Shown here one piece after another: positions 17,510 through 28,747 of a DNA stretch of 64,000 bases. The notes under the pieces were generated by a model, which had not been told where the DNA came from, did not search any database, and worked only from the letters and a program-made list of their open reading frames with translations. Source of the stretch: Zygnema circumcarinatum (lineage: Eukaryota; Streptophyta; Zygnematophyceae; Zygnematales; Zygnemataceae). The number at the start of each line of letters is the position of its first letter. Within the stretch, counting starts at the first letter, position 1. The DNA lies in NCBI GenBank assembly GCA_037447605.1, contig CM074822.1:145374-209373 (forward strand), in the 5' to 3' direction. Position numbers and translations under genes: made by a program.

Positions 17510-18115
17510 CTTCATCCAGAGACTATTGGACTAACTTTATCGGGCTTATTACTTTATCGAGTGTTATAAAGTGAGGCATTTCGGCAGCATATGCATTAGC
17601 GCTTCAAAGTTGAATTTAGTGGACATGGTGGATTGGCTTTCTTTATCAATCTGCCTGCAGTTTTGGCAACAACTTTAGGATTTTCGAGGAACGCAGTTTC
17701 AATTCTCCATTTGTACTTCTATGTTCAAAAAAAAGGTCGTTCATTCTCGCTTCGTTCGTCATCCCTTTCTGTCCCCCTGATCTTCACTTTTTAAAGCCAC
17801 CCTTTCGAAAAGAACAAAGAAAAAGCGCCTCCTTCACAAACAAGCCTTTTCACATACTAAAACACCATTGGTTACTTACGAGAAAGAAGGAGGCTTTGCC
17901 TTGCATCATCTTGCTGTCATGGTACCATGGTTCATCATCATCACATCATCCAATCGTCATACAGGGATGGCAACATCATCGCCAGCCATACAAAGATGAT
18001 GCGTTTCAACACATACATCACTTTATTAGGACCTACAACGTGTACTGTGGTAGACAACCTGTGCATACTCAACTCCCTTAAATCCCTAAACACATTGAAA
18101 CAGGGGAACGCCCAG
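17510..18115. other. Convergent 3' spacer CRTISO/POLD3
   Basis: No gene recognised. Contains ATC/CATCAT-rich sequence around 17930-18010. Both neighbours end here. Confidence 0.55.
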
Positions 18116-18340
18116 TCATCCCTTGGGCTTAAAGAAAGACCTCAAGCTGCCCTGCTGGGCGCCCTTAGCACCTTTTGGAGGCGCCTTTGCCGCAGCTCTC
18201 CCCCCGGTAGCAGAGGAAGGAGCTGAAGGCTTACCACTCCCCGGAGACTTCTTGTCGATCCCGCCCCCTGTAGGCTTCCTGCACCTCCAGCCGCCATATT
18301 ACCAAAGGTGCATCAGGAGAAAGAGAGAGAGAGAGGGGGG

Positions 18341-18377
<37 letters not shown>

Positions 18378-21300
18378 CGTCGAATAACTCTGCAAAGACT
18401 TTGTAAGGACCCATCACACATGCGTGCTGATTTCTCGTCCTATCTCTCCAATTGACAAAGCATTGAAAACGCGCTGCGTTTGTGAAGAATGATGAGTTGG
18501 GTTTTGGCTATGAGTCACTCACCTTCCTTGTAAAGGAAGTGGAGCGGGGTCCAAGGGTCTCTGTTCGACTGCCCGGACAGCAGGCTGACATGTGCTGACA
18601 TCATCCCCCTCGTCCTCATTCACCCAGATGACTTGTGTCACTGCGTCACCATTACCCACAAGATATTCAATTCCGATGAATGGATCGCTTTACCTCTCAA
18701 TCAAGAAGCCAATCAGCAAAGTGGAGAGCATAGGATCACTCTGTGTTGGACTGACAAATTAAACCACCTAAAAGATTTCCGCAACTGACCTTCCTTCCCT
18801 CGCGCATCCATCGTTGTCACGATTTTTCTCCGCTTGCGATTACCACCCTCTTTTGCAGTACCACCAAAACCAGTCGAAGGATCAACATTTGCAGCATTGA
18901 CAACGCAATTGTTGCCATCCGCCACCCCCCTCTCCCCTCCTCCCTCCATCTTCGACCTGCTCGTTTCCAAGTCTCCTTCCACCTGCATTTCGAGGTTTTG
19001 CTCACTACCCCTTCCCCCATCCCTCCGTTGCTGCTCTTCTTGCCCTGCTGCTGTCCTCAGAGTCACTTCACTCCCTCCACTCCTCCTCGCCTCTCCATCT
19101 TCCTCATCATGTGACTCCCTCACTCCACTTCTCTTCTTGTTCTCAGTGTTGTTGTGAATCACCGCCGGAACCCTCTCTTCTTCTCTCTTCCTCTCTCCTC
19201 TCTCTCCTACTGTGGGAGCCGCTGAACCCCCCCCAGTCCTTCTCTCTTCATCCAGCTTCGCATCCTTAGGACTCACAGCCCCATTCACCCTCCCCTCATC
19301 CTCTGTTGCCAACAACTTCTCACCCATTTCACTCTTCTGCCGCTTTGCAGCCCTTTTCAACTCTCCCTCTCCCTCTCCCTCTCCCTCTCCCTCTCCCTCA
19401 CCACCAGGACCCCCTCGTTCACTGTCCTCCCTCTTCTCCTCAAGGACCTCATCATCCTCATCATCCACCATCCTTCTCCTCCGTGAAGCAGCAGATGGAC
19501 CTTTGCTGATGTATCCGGTTCGCAATCGTGAAAACTCCGCTGCTTCATTATCGCTGTCATCTGCATCAGATGAGATTTCCTCCATTGCACGAATCTCAGC
19601 GTCGGCAGTCCCTTCAGGCCCCAAAACAGATGATTACGTCAGTCCAGGAAAATTTAGGAGAGTTCAGGGAAGTTTAGGAGAGTTTTGGAGAGTTTAGGAG
19701 AGTTTAGGAGGGTTAAGGAGGGTTAAGGAGAGTTTAGAAGAGTTTAGGAGAGTTTAGGGGGTTTCTTTCAGTTTCTTGGAGTTTTCTGGGGGTTTAGAGT
19801 GGGTTGCCTAGGGGGTTTCTGGGGGTTATCTGTGGGTTTTCTGTGGGTTTTCAATGAGTTTTGTGTGGGTTTCGGTGGATTTTCAATTGGTTTTCTGTGG
19901 GTTTTCTAAGGGTTATGTGGGGGTTGTCAGTGGGTTTTCTGTGGGTTTTCTGGGGGGTTTCTGTGGGTATTTTGTGGGTTTGTGGGGGTTCCCTGGGAGT
20001 TTTCTGTGGGTTTTCAATGGGTTTTCTGTGGGTTTTCTAAGGGTTATGTGGGGGTTGTCAGTGGGTTTTCTGTGGGTTTTCTGGGGGGTTTCTGTGGGTA
20101 TTTTGTGGGTTTGTGGGGGTTCCCTGGGAGTTTTCTGTGGGTTTTCAATGGGTTTTCTGTGGGTTTTGTGGGGGTTTTCTGGGGGTTTTAAATGGGTTTT
20201 CTGAGGGTTTGTCTGTGGGTTTTGTGGGGGTTTTCTGTGGGTTTTCAATGGGTCTTCTGAGTTCAATGAGTTTGGAGCGTTTTGGAGAGTTTTGGAGGGT
20301 TTTGGAGAGTTTTGGAGAGTTTTGGAGAGTTTTGGAGTGTTGGAGAGTTTTAGAGAGTTTAGGAGAGTTTAGGAGAGGTTAGGAGAGTTTCGGAGAGATG
20401 GTAGTCAGTCATGAAAAAGAAAAAATCTTTACACGACAGGTTACAGTCCACTTTCTACTGCTGAGCCAATTCTTACCTGCCACAGAAAGACTGACAGCTT
20501 TTGTTGGGACCTCCACCGTTGCAGGAGCAGGTGGAGGTCTTTTGGTTGCAGCTTTCTTCCACATACTCGAAAGCGAGCTTCCGAAACCACTTGCAGCAGA
20601 ATGTGCTCCAACTGAAGTCTTTTTCAGACCGGCATTGTTGCCATATTGTGCACTTCTGGGTAATCCCACACTGCTTACATTACCTTTTCCCTGGGCAGAT
20701 TTGGGCGGCTCGTCTCTGTCTTCATTTCTTGATGTAACGGCTTCAAGGAGAGCCTCTTTCTTTCCTCCACTATCTCCCTTCGTCTGTTCCTCTACTGCCT
20801 GTTCTTCCCTCTCTTCTCTCGTCTTCGCATCTATGGCTGCTGTTCTCCTTCTGTTAGTCTCTCCTCCACCTTTAGAAATTTCATCCGGCTTTGAGGTTTT
20901 CGAAATTGATGGTTTTGTAGGCTCCTTGATCTGTTCAGATGTGGGTACTGCTTGGGGAGGTGTTGTCTGCCGGTTTTGACCATATGGATTCCGTTTCACG
21001 TCAGAACAATGAACAGCACTGAATCTGTTCAACGAGGTGAAAGGAATATTATCATTGGGTGAATTTTTACTCGAACTGTTCATTCATAGCTATGCCATTG
21101 ACCGTGAAGGCGATACATTGCAACCAACGCTTCCTAGAGTTGGCAATTTTGCCCCCAAGAAACCCCCAAAGAAGCTCCTTTTCTGGCAAAAAGGTGCAAA
21201 GAAATCCTCTGCTTACCTATTATCTCTCAAGCAATTGTCTTTTTCCGGCGGTTCGTTAAAGAGCTCCTCTGATTGGATAAACTCCGTACTCCAAATCTGA

Positions 21301-22338
21301 GCTGCATCCTTTGGGAGACTTCGCTGTACACTGTACACATGAGTTGTGACACTGCTCTCTAGACCAGCCTTCAGCTCTGCAAGAACACACAAAAGGAACA
21401 AGTGCAAATTCACAAGCACGAGAAAAAATTTGTTCAGACTAATAACTCCCCTTAAACAAGTCGCCTTACATAAGCTTTACAATATCGCTCCTCACCCAAC
21501 GGAGTCTCCTCCCAACTCATAAGCTGTGTGAGTTCTCATTTTGCCACAATCTTCACTAAAGGATTGTTGATTAATTTCTCCATTTTCTGTTGAAGTAGAT
21601 AGTTTTCCGTTAACAGGTTGCTCTGTCCTTATGAACATCTCAGTTACATTGAAGGTAACTCTTCTCACCATCCAGCTTTGCTGAGTTCGTCAGCTGACAA
21701 GAGAAGCTGCGAGGCTCTCCCTTAGTCCACCCGGACACCACATAGGCCGCTTCCACCTTGTCTTTATTTTCCTTAGCGTATGCTTCGAGCACTCTGCACA
21801 TGGTATTAGCAATGGACACCTTTCCCTTGAATTATAACCTCGTTCTTCCCATTTCCGCCTCTCTCTCCCTCTTCAGAAATTATCAAGAGCACTCCCAAAG
21901 TATATATGACAAACCAAGTAAGGGCGGCGGCTACAGGGTACTATCGACCATTTCAAAAGCGGTTCATCAAAGGCAGAAAAGGTGATCCCAGAGGACCCAC
22001 TTTTTGGCTTCATCGGATGAAATTGAAAAGGCTCGACTGACGAACTTGAAAGACACCTGGCGAGGAGGAACAGCAAAACCAGAAAAACGCTTCAGATATT
22101 TGAGCATACGCTGCATTTTTTGCTCCAGTAAGTTTCTGTAAGAGAATGCATTACATGCTCGGGCCTTGGAGAGCCAGCACACTAAATGGAATGCGATAAG
22201 CAGAGCAGCACCAACAAACCCTAAGTGCAATACTATGTGATACAGAGAGCTCGGGCCGCCATAGCTCACCGCCTTGAGCTCGTCCTGCACCAGCTCGTCC
22301 ACGTGCCGCAGCAGGAGGCCATGGCCGCCCACACTCAT
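18116..22338 (-). CDS. POLD3: DNA polymerase delta subunit 3 (POLD3/p66/Cdc27)
   Basis: Accessory nuclear subunit of replicative polymerase delta (also shared with polymerase zeta in other eukaryotes), linking the enzyme to PCNA. Eight exons: 22270-22338, 22001-22056, 21669-21793, 21217-21376, 20477-21024, 18790-19611, 18523-18640, 18116-18278; phases close to 686 residues. N-terminal winged-helix-type blocks: VSFKFVSRAFSISSDEAK, VLEAYAKENKDKVEAAYVVS, THVYSVQRS and RFSAVHCS. The middle is low-complexity, acidic and Lys/Glu-rich. Near the end VTQVIWVNEDE matches the conserved motif of the family, and the last 15 residues carry a PCNA-interacting PIP box, QQGSLRSFF, followed by KPKG. Start: the first ATG in frame with exon 1, just downstream of a G-box. 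It faces MED10 across a 490-bp shared promoter. Confidence 0.93.
18313..18375 (-). repeat. (GA/CT)n microsatellite in POLD3 last intron
   Basis: GA on the plus strand, therefore CT in the sense of the POLD3 transcript, lying shortly upstream of the last acceptor at 18279. Confidence 0.95.
19640..20400 (-). repeat. GT/G-rich minisatellite in POLD3 intron 5
   Basis: A core of GTGGGTTTTC-like units (19760-20265) flanked by GAGTTTAGGA / GAGTTTTGGA units (19650-19760 and 20270-20395). A higher-order unit of 131 bp is present twice in tandem (the word GGGTTATGTGGGGGTTGTCA begins near 19910 and near 20041) with near-identity. The whole array is intronic; its ORFs on both strands are artefacts. Confidence 0.93.
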
Positions 22339-22828
22339 CTTCCCCCTCACAGCGCCACGTGGCACTCGTGGAGAGCTTCCCCCTTGCCCCCCTCTCGGAG
22401 GGGTGACAGCACAGGTCGGGTCATCGCCAACCATTGGACGGCCAACCATTGCAATGGTTGGCTAGCAACCATTGGTATCATTAGCAACCATGTCCAGCTG
22501 GACCAATTACAGCCTATGTCATGAAATATGCACACGTGGCAATCCTGATTGGCTCTTGTGGGTCAGTGCACAGCCCAGCACCGTGGTTTCTTTGAGCTGC
22601 GCTTTGAAACCCTAATCTGCAGGCCTTCAAAAACATACGGCGGATGGTGTTTGCTTGAGAGAGCAAGCGGGATTCTAAGGCAGGGTGATCCTTCGCCTTC
22701 TTCAGCCAATTTGATGTGAAACTGCTGTACATTTTTTGCGGTAAAGAAGGGAAACCTTCTCTCTTTAGAGTGCAAGCAGCCATGACTTATTGAGAATTGC
22801 CTGCGCATTCTTCCATCGTTCACTGCGG
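22339..22828. promoter_or_regulatory. Shared divergent promoter of POLD3 and MED10
   Basis: 490 bp between the two start codons. Features seen: GCCACGTGGC (perfect G-box palindrome) at 22354-22363, a second CACGTGGC near 22533, and a cluster of CCATTGG/CCAAT words between 22430 and 22560, including a perfect 22-bp palindrome at 22441-22462 centred on ATTGCAAT. No TATA box is obvious. Function is inferred from position. Confidence 0.65.
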
Positions 22829-24681
22829 ATGGACGATCTCATCAGTTCGATCGAGCGGGCTCTGAGCGAAATTCATCAATTGGAGAGGACGGTGGGCCAT
22901 TACAAGGGCGCTTCGCAGGTTCTCTTGTACGACCGCATGTGAGTTGTTCACTTTCTCCTTTCCTTTTCCTTCGTAGTGATTATCTCCAGTTTTTACGTCT
23001 TAACATATTATTCTTTTAGTGACTATAGGATGCAGCATATCGCCCCTCGCTTCTGAAACCGGTTGTCCAATTCGTTCTTTGAATTTCAAGTTCTTGAGTG
23101 GACATTCTTGCCGTGGGGCATGAACGGTTTGAAGGGAACGTGAACTCTAAACAACGCTTTAACCTATGAGCATGCCATTCGGAATTTAATTGTTCAAGAT
23201 TGTGACTGTCGTTGACATGTTTACATGAAGCCGTCCTTGAAGGATTTCAAGTGATGTGTGCTTGTGGTGTCAGAAATGATCTTGTAGCCGAACTCGCCAA
23301 CATCCAAGCATCAGCAGACTCGTGTCAAGCGAACATTCCGCTGGAGGTTATTAGGTGCGCTTCTGCTTCTGTTTTAATGGAGCTGTAAGCGAAAATATTT
23401 GTCTATGGCCCTTTCCCTTTGGAGAATATTCTTCAATATAGTCCAGTAGTCGGACTCCGGAGTTATCAAATCTGAATGGACTAAGTGTTCTATCGGGGAA
23501 CATTTTTTTTTTTTATTTAGGTTTGTGGACGACGGTCGAAACCCTGACGCATTTACTCGCGATTTTCTGATGGGATGTCGTGCACAGAATGAAGCGACAA
23601 AAGGAAAAGTGGATGCTTTCAAGGTAGGCACGAATAATAGCGCATAATAATGCAATATTATTAAGTAATATTTCTCATTTTACCGCTACAACCATGCTAG
23701 AGGCTCTGTCCGTCAGCCTAATCTTCTGTCTTGTGCTCTCTATCAAACTGATGCTGTCCTGAAGTATTGTCGGGGTGATGGAAACACTTAAAGACAGAAA
23801 AAGACTTTTATTATCTTGTAAGTAGGGTGAGACATTCTCTCCAAACAATAGGATTCCATCCCACGAGATTGTACCCCTCCTGCATTCAGGACACAATTTG
23901 TAGCAATTTGTAGAGGGCAGGGCAGAGAGAGGGAACTCTTCTCTGGCTGCGCGTTGCACAATGCAAAATAATTTACTAATAATTAATAATAGCTAATATT
24001 TAATAATTTACTTGATGGCATGTTCCTTGTTACTTGCAGTCGCTGCGTCGAAAGTTAGCTGAAGAAGTGGACGCAGCGTTCCCTGAAGAGATGGAAATTT
24101 TTCGAGAACTTCGCACAACATCCATGGAGGTTTTTCGTCTCCCATAGCCCTTCAAAATATTAACTGAAAGCATGAGAAATTTCGAAGTGTAGCTATTTCA
24201 GCTGCTGTTGCACTCAGAGTCTCCTCCTCGCCCGCTTCCTGCATCCTTTTTTCCATGTGCCATTTCATTAGTTTCAGTCTTTGAAGCATGCGAGTTCGCA
24301 ATCAACTTAAGGAGTGCTGCTATCTGCCATTATACTCGGGATCACCCTGCTGTGTGCTATGTTCTAATGGCTTGAATTGTCAATAGAGGGAGAGAGGGAG
24401 AGGGGGGAGGAAGGGAGAGAGAGGGAGAAAGGGAGCGGGAGTGTGAGAGAGGGAGAGAGTGCTTGGAACTCTCCTGCCGTTCACGTGTTATCTGCAGAGT
24501 ATGCTTGAGGAATTATAATAGTAACTCATTCCAGAAGTCGGTCTTGTTGTTGCTGTGTCAGATGACAAATGCAGCTCAAGGACCCCCTTCAAATGCACAT
24601 GCAAATGGCTCATCAGAGAGAGAGCTAAAGCCGGTGAAGGAGGAGTCGCAAGATGAAGGTGCCGATGTGGATATGTCATGA
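22829..24681 (+). CDS. MED10: Mediator complex subunit 10
   Basis: Middle-module subunit of Mediator, which bridges transcription factors and RNA polymerase II in the nucleus. Five exons: 22829-22938, 23274-23354, 23521-23623, 24040-24129, 24562-24681; phases close to 167 residues. Family blocks: YDRINDLVAELANIQ, then DDGRNPDAFTRDFL, NEATKGKVDAFKSLRRKL and AFPEEMEIFRELR, matching the Med10/Nut2 domain from residue ~30 to ~128. The last exon adds a ~39-residue Ser/Glu/Asp-rich tail ending in a possible sumoylation-like VKEE word, variable in the family. Start is the ATG opening the N-terminal helix. Confidence 0.92.
24385..24460 (+). repeat. (GAGG/GA)n tract in MED10 intron 4
   Basis: Purine-rich on the sense strand, one of the two clear exceptions to the CT sense bias of intronic microsatellites in this window. 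Confidence 0.85.
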
Positions 24682-25689
24682 CCTGACCTCCCTCCTCTCT
24701 GCATAAGCAGGCAGGGAGACATACCCTTATCCTGCACAAAAGTAATAATACTCCAAAACAGAGGGAAGGAGCCCTCTACTTCGGATAGGGTTTTTAGGGT
24801 GACCCCTCGTTTACTGCGGTCAATGATCTGAAAGCTGTATCCGCAGGAGTGGAACTACTGCAGAGATTTTGGGGTAGTTTTTCTCTTTTTAGGGAGTTTT
24901 GTTTAGGGAGTCCAGTTCGTTTATTTTCAGGCCCGGGGGTGGTCCGCATGTACATATCAGGTTTTGCTAGTCAGCATGAGATGATCTCTGCTCAGTGGCA
25001 TTGTTGTTGGTGACGGAGGGGGAGGCAGGCAACAAAAGACCATATTTCATTAAGAAGGGAGTTGTGGTTAAGGACGAGAATTACTCGTCTGGATGTGTTC
25101 ACAAAGGCCATCTTTGGTGATGTGAAACTTTATGAACGTTGAAAAAGCACATTGAAAGCAGCAGAACACCTTCACATGTCCTCGTCATCTCTTGAACCGG
25201 GAGGTTGATTACAGGCTGCTCAGCTAATTTGAAATTGAACTTTGCGTTGCCTCCTTCGACAAAGTAAATCAGGGGCTGTTTGCATCGTATCATATTGTGA
25301 AGCATGCATGAAAAAGGAATGAATTCGCACAAGGTTTGAAGCCTTCAAACAGTTATATCCCGTTAAATCACGTCCGATAAAGAATGAATCGCGTTAAAGT
25401 CATGCGCGGGCTATTGTGGAGTTGCCGGAACAGGGGAACCCTAAATTGTGTTAATGTGCTCATATTGAAAAAGTGTCCAGTCAGTCCCTTTCAGCTAACT
25501 TTAACGAGGTGCTCTTTCTTGACATTCCTGCCGCCATAGCTCGAGCATTTCCCTTTCCCATCCGTCACGGCTCCCCTCCTCCCGCCTCCCTCCCTTGCCA
25601 TGTCGCTGCCTTAAGACCTTTCGCGCGTTAGAGTTAGGGTTAGGATCAGGATTAGGGTTAGGGTTAGGGTTAGGTTCCGGCACTCTACA
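24682..25689. other. Spacer between MED10 and the small membrane protein gene
   Basis: No gene seen. Ends in a short interstitial telomere-like array (separate entry). Confidence 0.5.
25628..25675 (+). repeat. Short TTAGGG-type array next to a start codon
   Basis: About seven TTAGGG-like units, several exact and contiguous (GGGTTAGGGTTAGGGTTAGG), ending about 15 bp before the ATG at 25690. Exact hexamers differ from the TTTAGGG/TTTTTAGGG words found elsewhere in the window. Confidence 0.9.
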
Positions 25690-26147
25690 ATGTCCGGCCT
25701 GCGGGTATTTGCAGGCGTGGTTCTCGGGAACCTGCTGTTCTACAACGCCTCCGTTACGAGCTTTGTTGCGGGCACAGTGGCGGGCATCTACGTCGGGCAG
25801 AAGTATGATCTGCCGAACGTGGCGAATGCGTTTGAAGAGTATGCTCTTCTTCCCATGGAAACCTTGCATGGATTCATCTCTCGGACTGCAATTTCAAAGA
25901 ACTTGTCCATGCACTCTCTCAAGATTTTGTTCTCAATCATTTTATTATTGGATGTGGCGGCAGCTTGAAGGGTGGAGAGCATTGGAGTGGCTTGATTTTT
26001 GCAGCAAGAGCTGCATAAACGTTTAGGGGAAAGAGGGGATTAAGCAATTTATGAGCTGAAACACTTTCTTTGTGCAGGGCACTGGAGACAGTCCAAGCCC
26101 TTGACAAAAAGTATCGCAGGCAGCAGAAGGACGATGACAGCTCGTGA
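25690..26147 (+). CDS. 72-residue single-span protein, STMP1-like
   Basis: Two exons, 25690-25838 and 26078-26147 (donor GTATGC, acceptor GTGCAG), giving 72 residues. A hydrophobic N-terminal span with FVAGTVAGIYVGQKYDLPNV is followed by a Lys/Arg/Asp-rich tail (ALDKKYRRQQKDDDSS). The arrangement of glycine-rich span plus Y-x-[LIV]-P-N resembles short transmembrane mitochondrial proteins of the STMP1 type; this is family resemblance only. Reading on through the intron gives a longer ORF to 25968, but the spliced frame is better because it joins GAA GAG GCA in frame into the charged helix. Confidence 0.7.
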
Positions 26148-27479
26148 TATTCGTTTTCATTACCGTCCACCATTGATTTTTTTGTAAGTAAATACTTGCA
26201 GTTCAGCAAGAGTCTGAAAAGGCTTTCTTAAAGCTGAAAGATTCGATTTGTGGGAAACTCTCAATAGGCTTACGTTGCAGTTGGGGCCTCAGCAGATTTT
26301 GGTCTTCTCAACCATAGCTGTGTGCAAATAGACATGAAGCCTTGCCTTAATTTTCTTTGCATCTTGCACATTCATCATGCGAGTCCAATAAATAGAAATT
26401 CTGGATTGCCACTGAACCAATGAAGGCCTTCCTAGGTCTTTTGTGAGTGCTTGGTTCCTCGTGGTTCCTTCTCCATATTGTTGTTGGCCATGCACCCACC
26501 TTTCATGACATCGTCATCGTGAGAGCAAGGCCAATTCCTTTTCCCCTTAACATAAAGAAGGCATGAACAGCAACCACCTGGATGCCCCATCACCGACCTT
26601 CATTACAGTCTTGCAATGACATTGTATGGACTGACATGCATGAACAACTTGCACTGGTTTTGGATGTGTAACAACTGCCAACAGCCTTCCTTCAACAATG
26701 GCAGCACATGGGGGGAAAGAGCCTGACTGCAGACTGCAAACTAGTTTGCACCATAATCGAGAAACTCATCCAACACTTTCCTCCCATTTCTCAACAGAGA
26801 ACCAAAAAAATCTCAATTGCAGTTTCAGATTTTTCTTGCCAACTCCCTCGAGCCCAATGGTTGTACCAATGTGCGAGGTACGCCGTTGAGTAACCGACAC
26901 GATACGATACGTCACGATATGATATTGGATATCGGATCACAAAATAGTTCCGATACGATATGGCATCGTTTCGACGAGGCAAAAAACCGCGTTTGCCAGT
27001 TTACAACTTGCAAAACGTCTTTGGACGTCATGTGACGTCATGTCAAGTCATCACCGACAGCGACATCGGGTTCGTGACAGTTCGTACGGCCCCCATCATC
27101 GAGGACCGCAAACCCCGCATTTGCCGCCACGTGGAAAAACGACAAACTTTTCAACTACGTCTGTTTGGCTGGTAGCAATTCACCGACATTATGGTCCGTA
27201 CGGCAGTCGGCACGCTGCTCCCATTGGACCATTCCTGCGTGGTCGCAGTGTGATTCGCCGTGTCATGCTACGTGGCACCCTATGATTAGCCGTGTTTACC
27301 CGTTACGCTAGAGTGATCCACGTGGAATCCTCGGATTCGTGTACAATCTGCCACTCTGCGCCTATTGGACACCGCAGTCTGCCGCCCACGACACGCGCTA
27401 CACGACAACGTTGACGGCCCACTCTCGTGCCTCCCTCTCCGTCGCCCTCCCCCCTCACCACTCTCACTCTCTCCCTACC

Positions 27480-27660
27480 ACTTCTCCCTCCCTCTCCCTC
27501 TCCCTCTCCCTCTCCCTCTCCCTCNNNNNNNNNNTCTCCCTCTCCCTCTCCCTCTCCCTCTCCCTCTCCCTCTCCCTCTCCCTCTCTCTCTCTCCCTCTC
27601 TCTCTCCCTCTCTCCCTCTCCCTCTCCCTCTCTCTCTCCCTCCCCCTCACTCTCGCGTAC
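27480..27660 (+). repeat. (CCCTCT)n array interrupted by an assembly gap
   Basis: Hexamer array on both sides of a run of 10 N at 27525-27534. True array length is unknown. Confidence 0.97.
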
Positions 27661-28139
27661 ACATACACCCTCAATATCGCTTCTAAATTTCTCATTGAAA
27701 TCCGAACATCGTGCGGCACTTGAGATCGCTCACTCCCAAACTGAAAATGTGAGTCTCGTGAATGCCTTCAAAGCAAATCATAGCAAAAAACTTTAAGAAG
27801 TTTAAAGAACTAATATGGAGGAGAGATTCAAGTTATAGGTCAGGAGACGACCCAAAATGATGCACCTCTCATTCAAATAAGGGGGACTAAAAAATTAAGA
27901 GAGACCCAATATGAATTAATAGAGACATTTCACATTCATGGATTCACACTCTCTCTCACACCTCTCTCCTGCTTCTCTCCCTCTCTCCTCCCTCTCCCTC
28001 AAACCGCTCGCCCGCGCCTCCTTCGTCCCGAAATGCAATCTCCTCCTTCCCCCATTCCACCCCGTAAACGGAATTTACACATTACGAAAAATTCTCCTGA
28101 AGAATAATTTGAATTTCATTTCATCCATTTTCTTTACAT

Positions 28140-28735
28140 AGTTTGACTCGCTCACTTTGTCTCCGCCTTGTTCCTCCCTTTCCCTCTCTTCTCCCCTCCT
28201 TTGCTCTCTATCTTTCTCACTCTATAATGACCACTCTCTACTTTATATCCCTCTCCCTTCTCTTCTACGCCTCCCTCCTTCATCCTCCCCCGATTCCTCT
28301 CGAATCCGTCGTCCCTCCGCCTCCCTTCCCTCCTTCCTTCTCCCACCCCTACCCTCCCTTCCCCTACCCCTCCTCCGTCCCTTCCTCACTCATTCCCTCT
28401 TCTCTTCCTCCCTCATTCCTCCCTCCCCTCCCCTCCCCTCTCCCTCCCTCACTCCCTCCCTCCTTCCCCCACCCTCCCCCTACCCTCCCTCCCTCCCTTC
28501 TTTCCCCCTTCTCCTCCTCCCCTTCTTCCCCTTCCCCCCTCTCCCTCCCTCCCTCCCTTCCCTCCCCCCTCTCCCTCCCTCCCTCCCTTCCCTCCACTCT
28601 CTCCCTTCCTCCCTCCCTCTCCCTCCCTCCTCCCTCCCTCCCTCCCTTCCCTCCCCTCCCTCCTCCCTCCTCCCTCCCTCCTCCCTCCCTCCCTCCTCCC
28701 TCCCTCCCTCCCTCCCTCCCTCCCTCTGCAGGTCC
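28140..28735 (+). repeat. Pyrimidine (CCCT/CCTCCCT)n array upstream of multicopper oxidase 1
   Basis: Some 590 bp almost free of purines on the plus strand, ending CTCTGCAG just before the first coding exon; the cag suggests an acceptor of a 5'-UTR intron. Confidence 0.9.
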
Positions 28736-28747
28736 TCCACGTGCACT

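Larger units (their letters stand above)
26148..28747. other. Repeat-rich spacer before the multicopper oxidases
   Basis: No gene recognised. 26860-27310 is rich in ATACGAT/CGTACGG words resembling the 56170-56350 region; 27430-27660 and 28140-28735 are pyrimidine arrays listed separately. The last part should contain the promoter and 5' UTR of multicopper oxidase 1. Confidence 0.55.

Noticed and set aside
19980-20200. CRISPR-like array
   Set aside because: Units are contiguous minisatellite repeats without unique spacers, in a eukaryotic intron.
19854-20382. GFSVGF-type hydrophobic repeat protein
   Set aside because: Frame through the GT-rich minisatellite in a POLD3 intron; splice structure of POLD3 passes over it.
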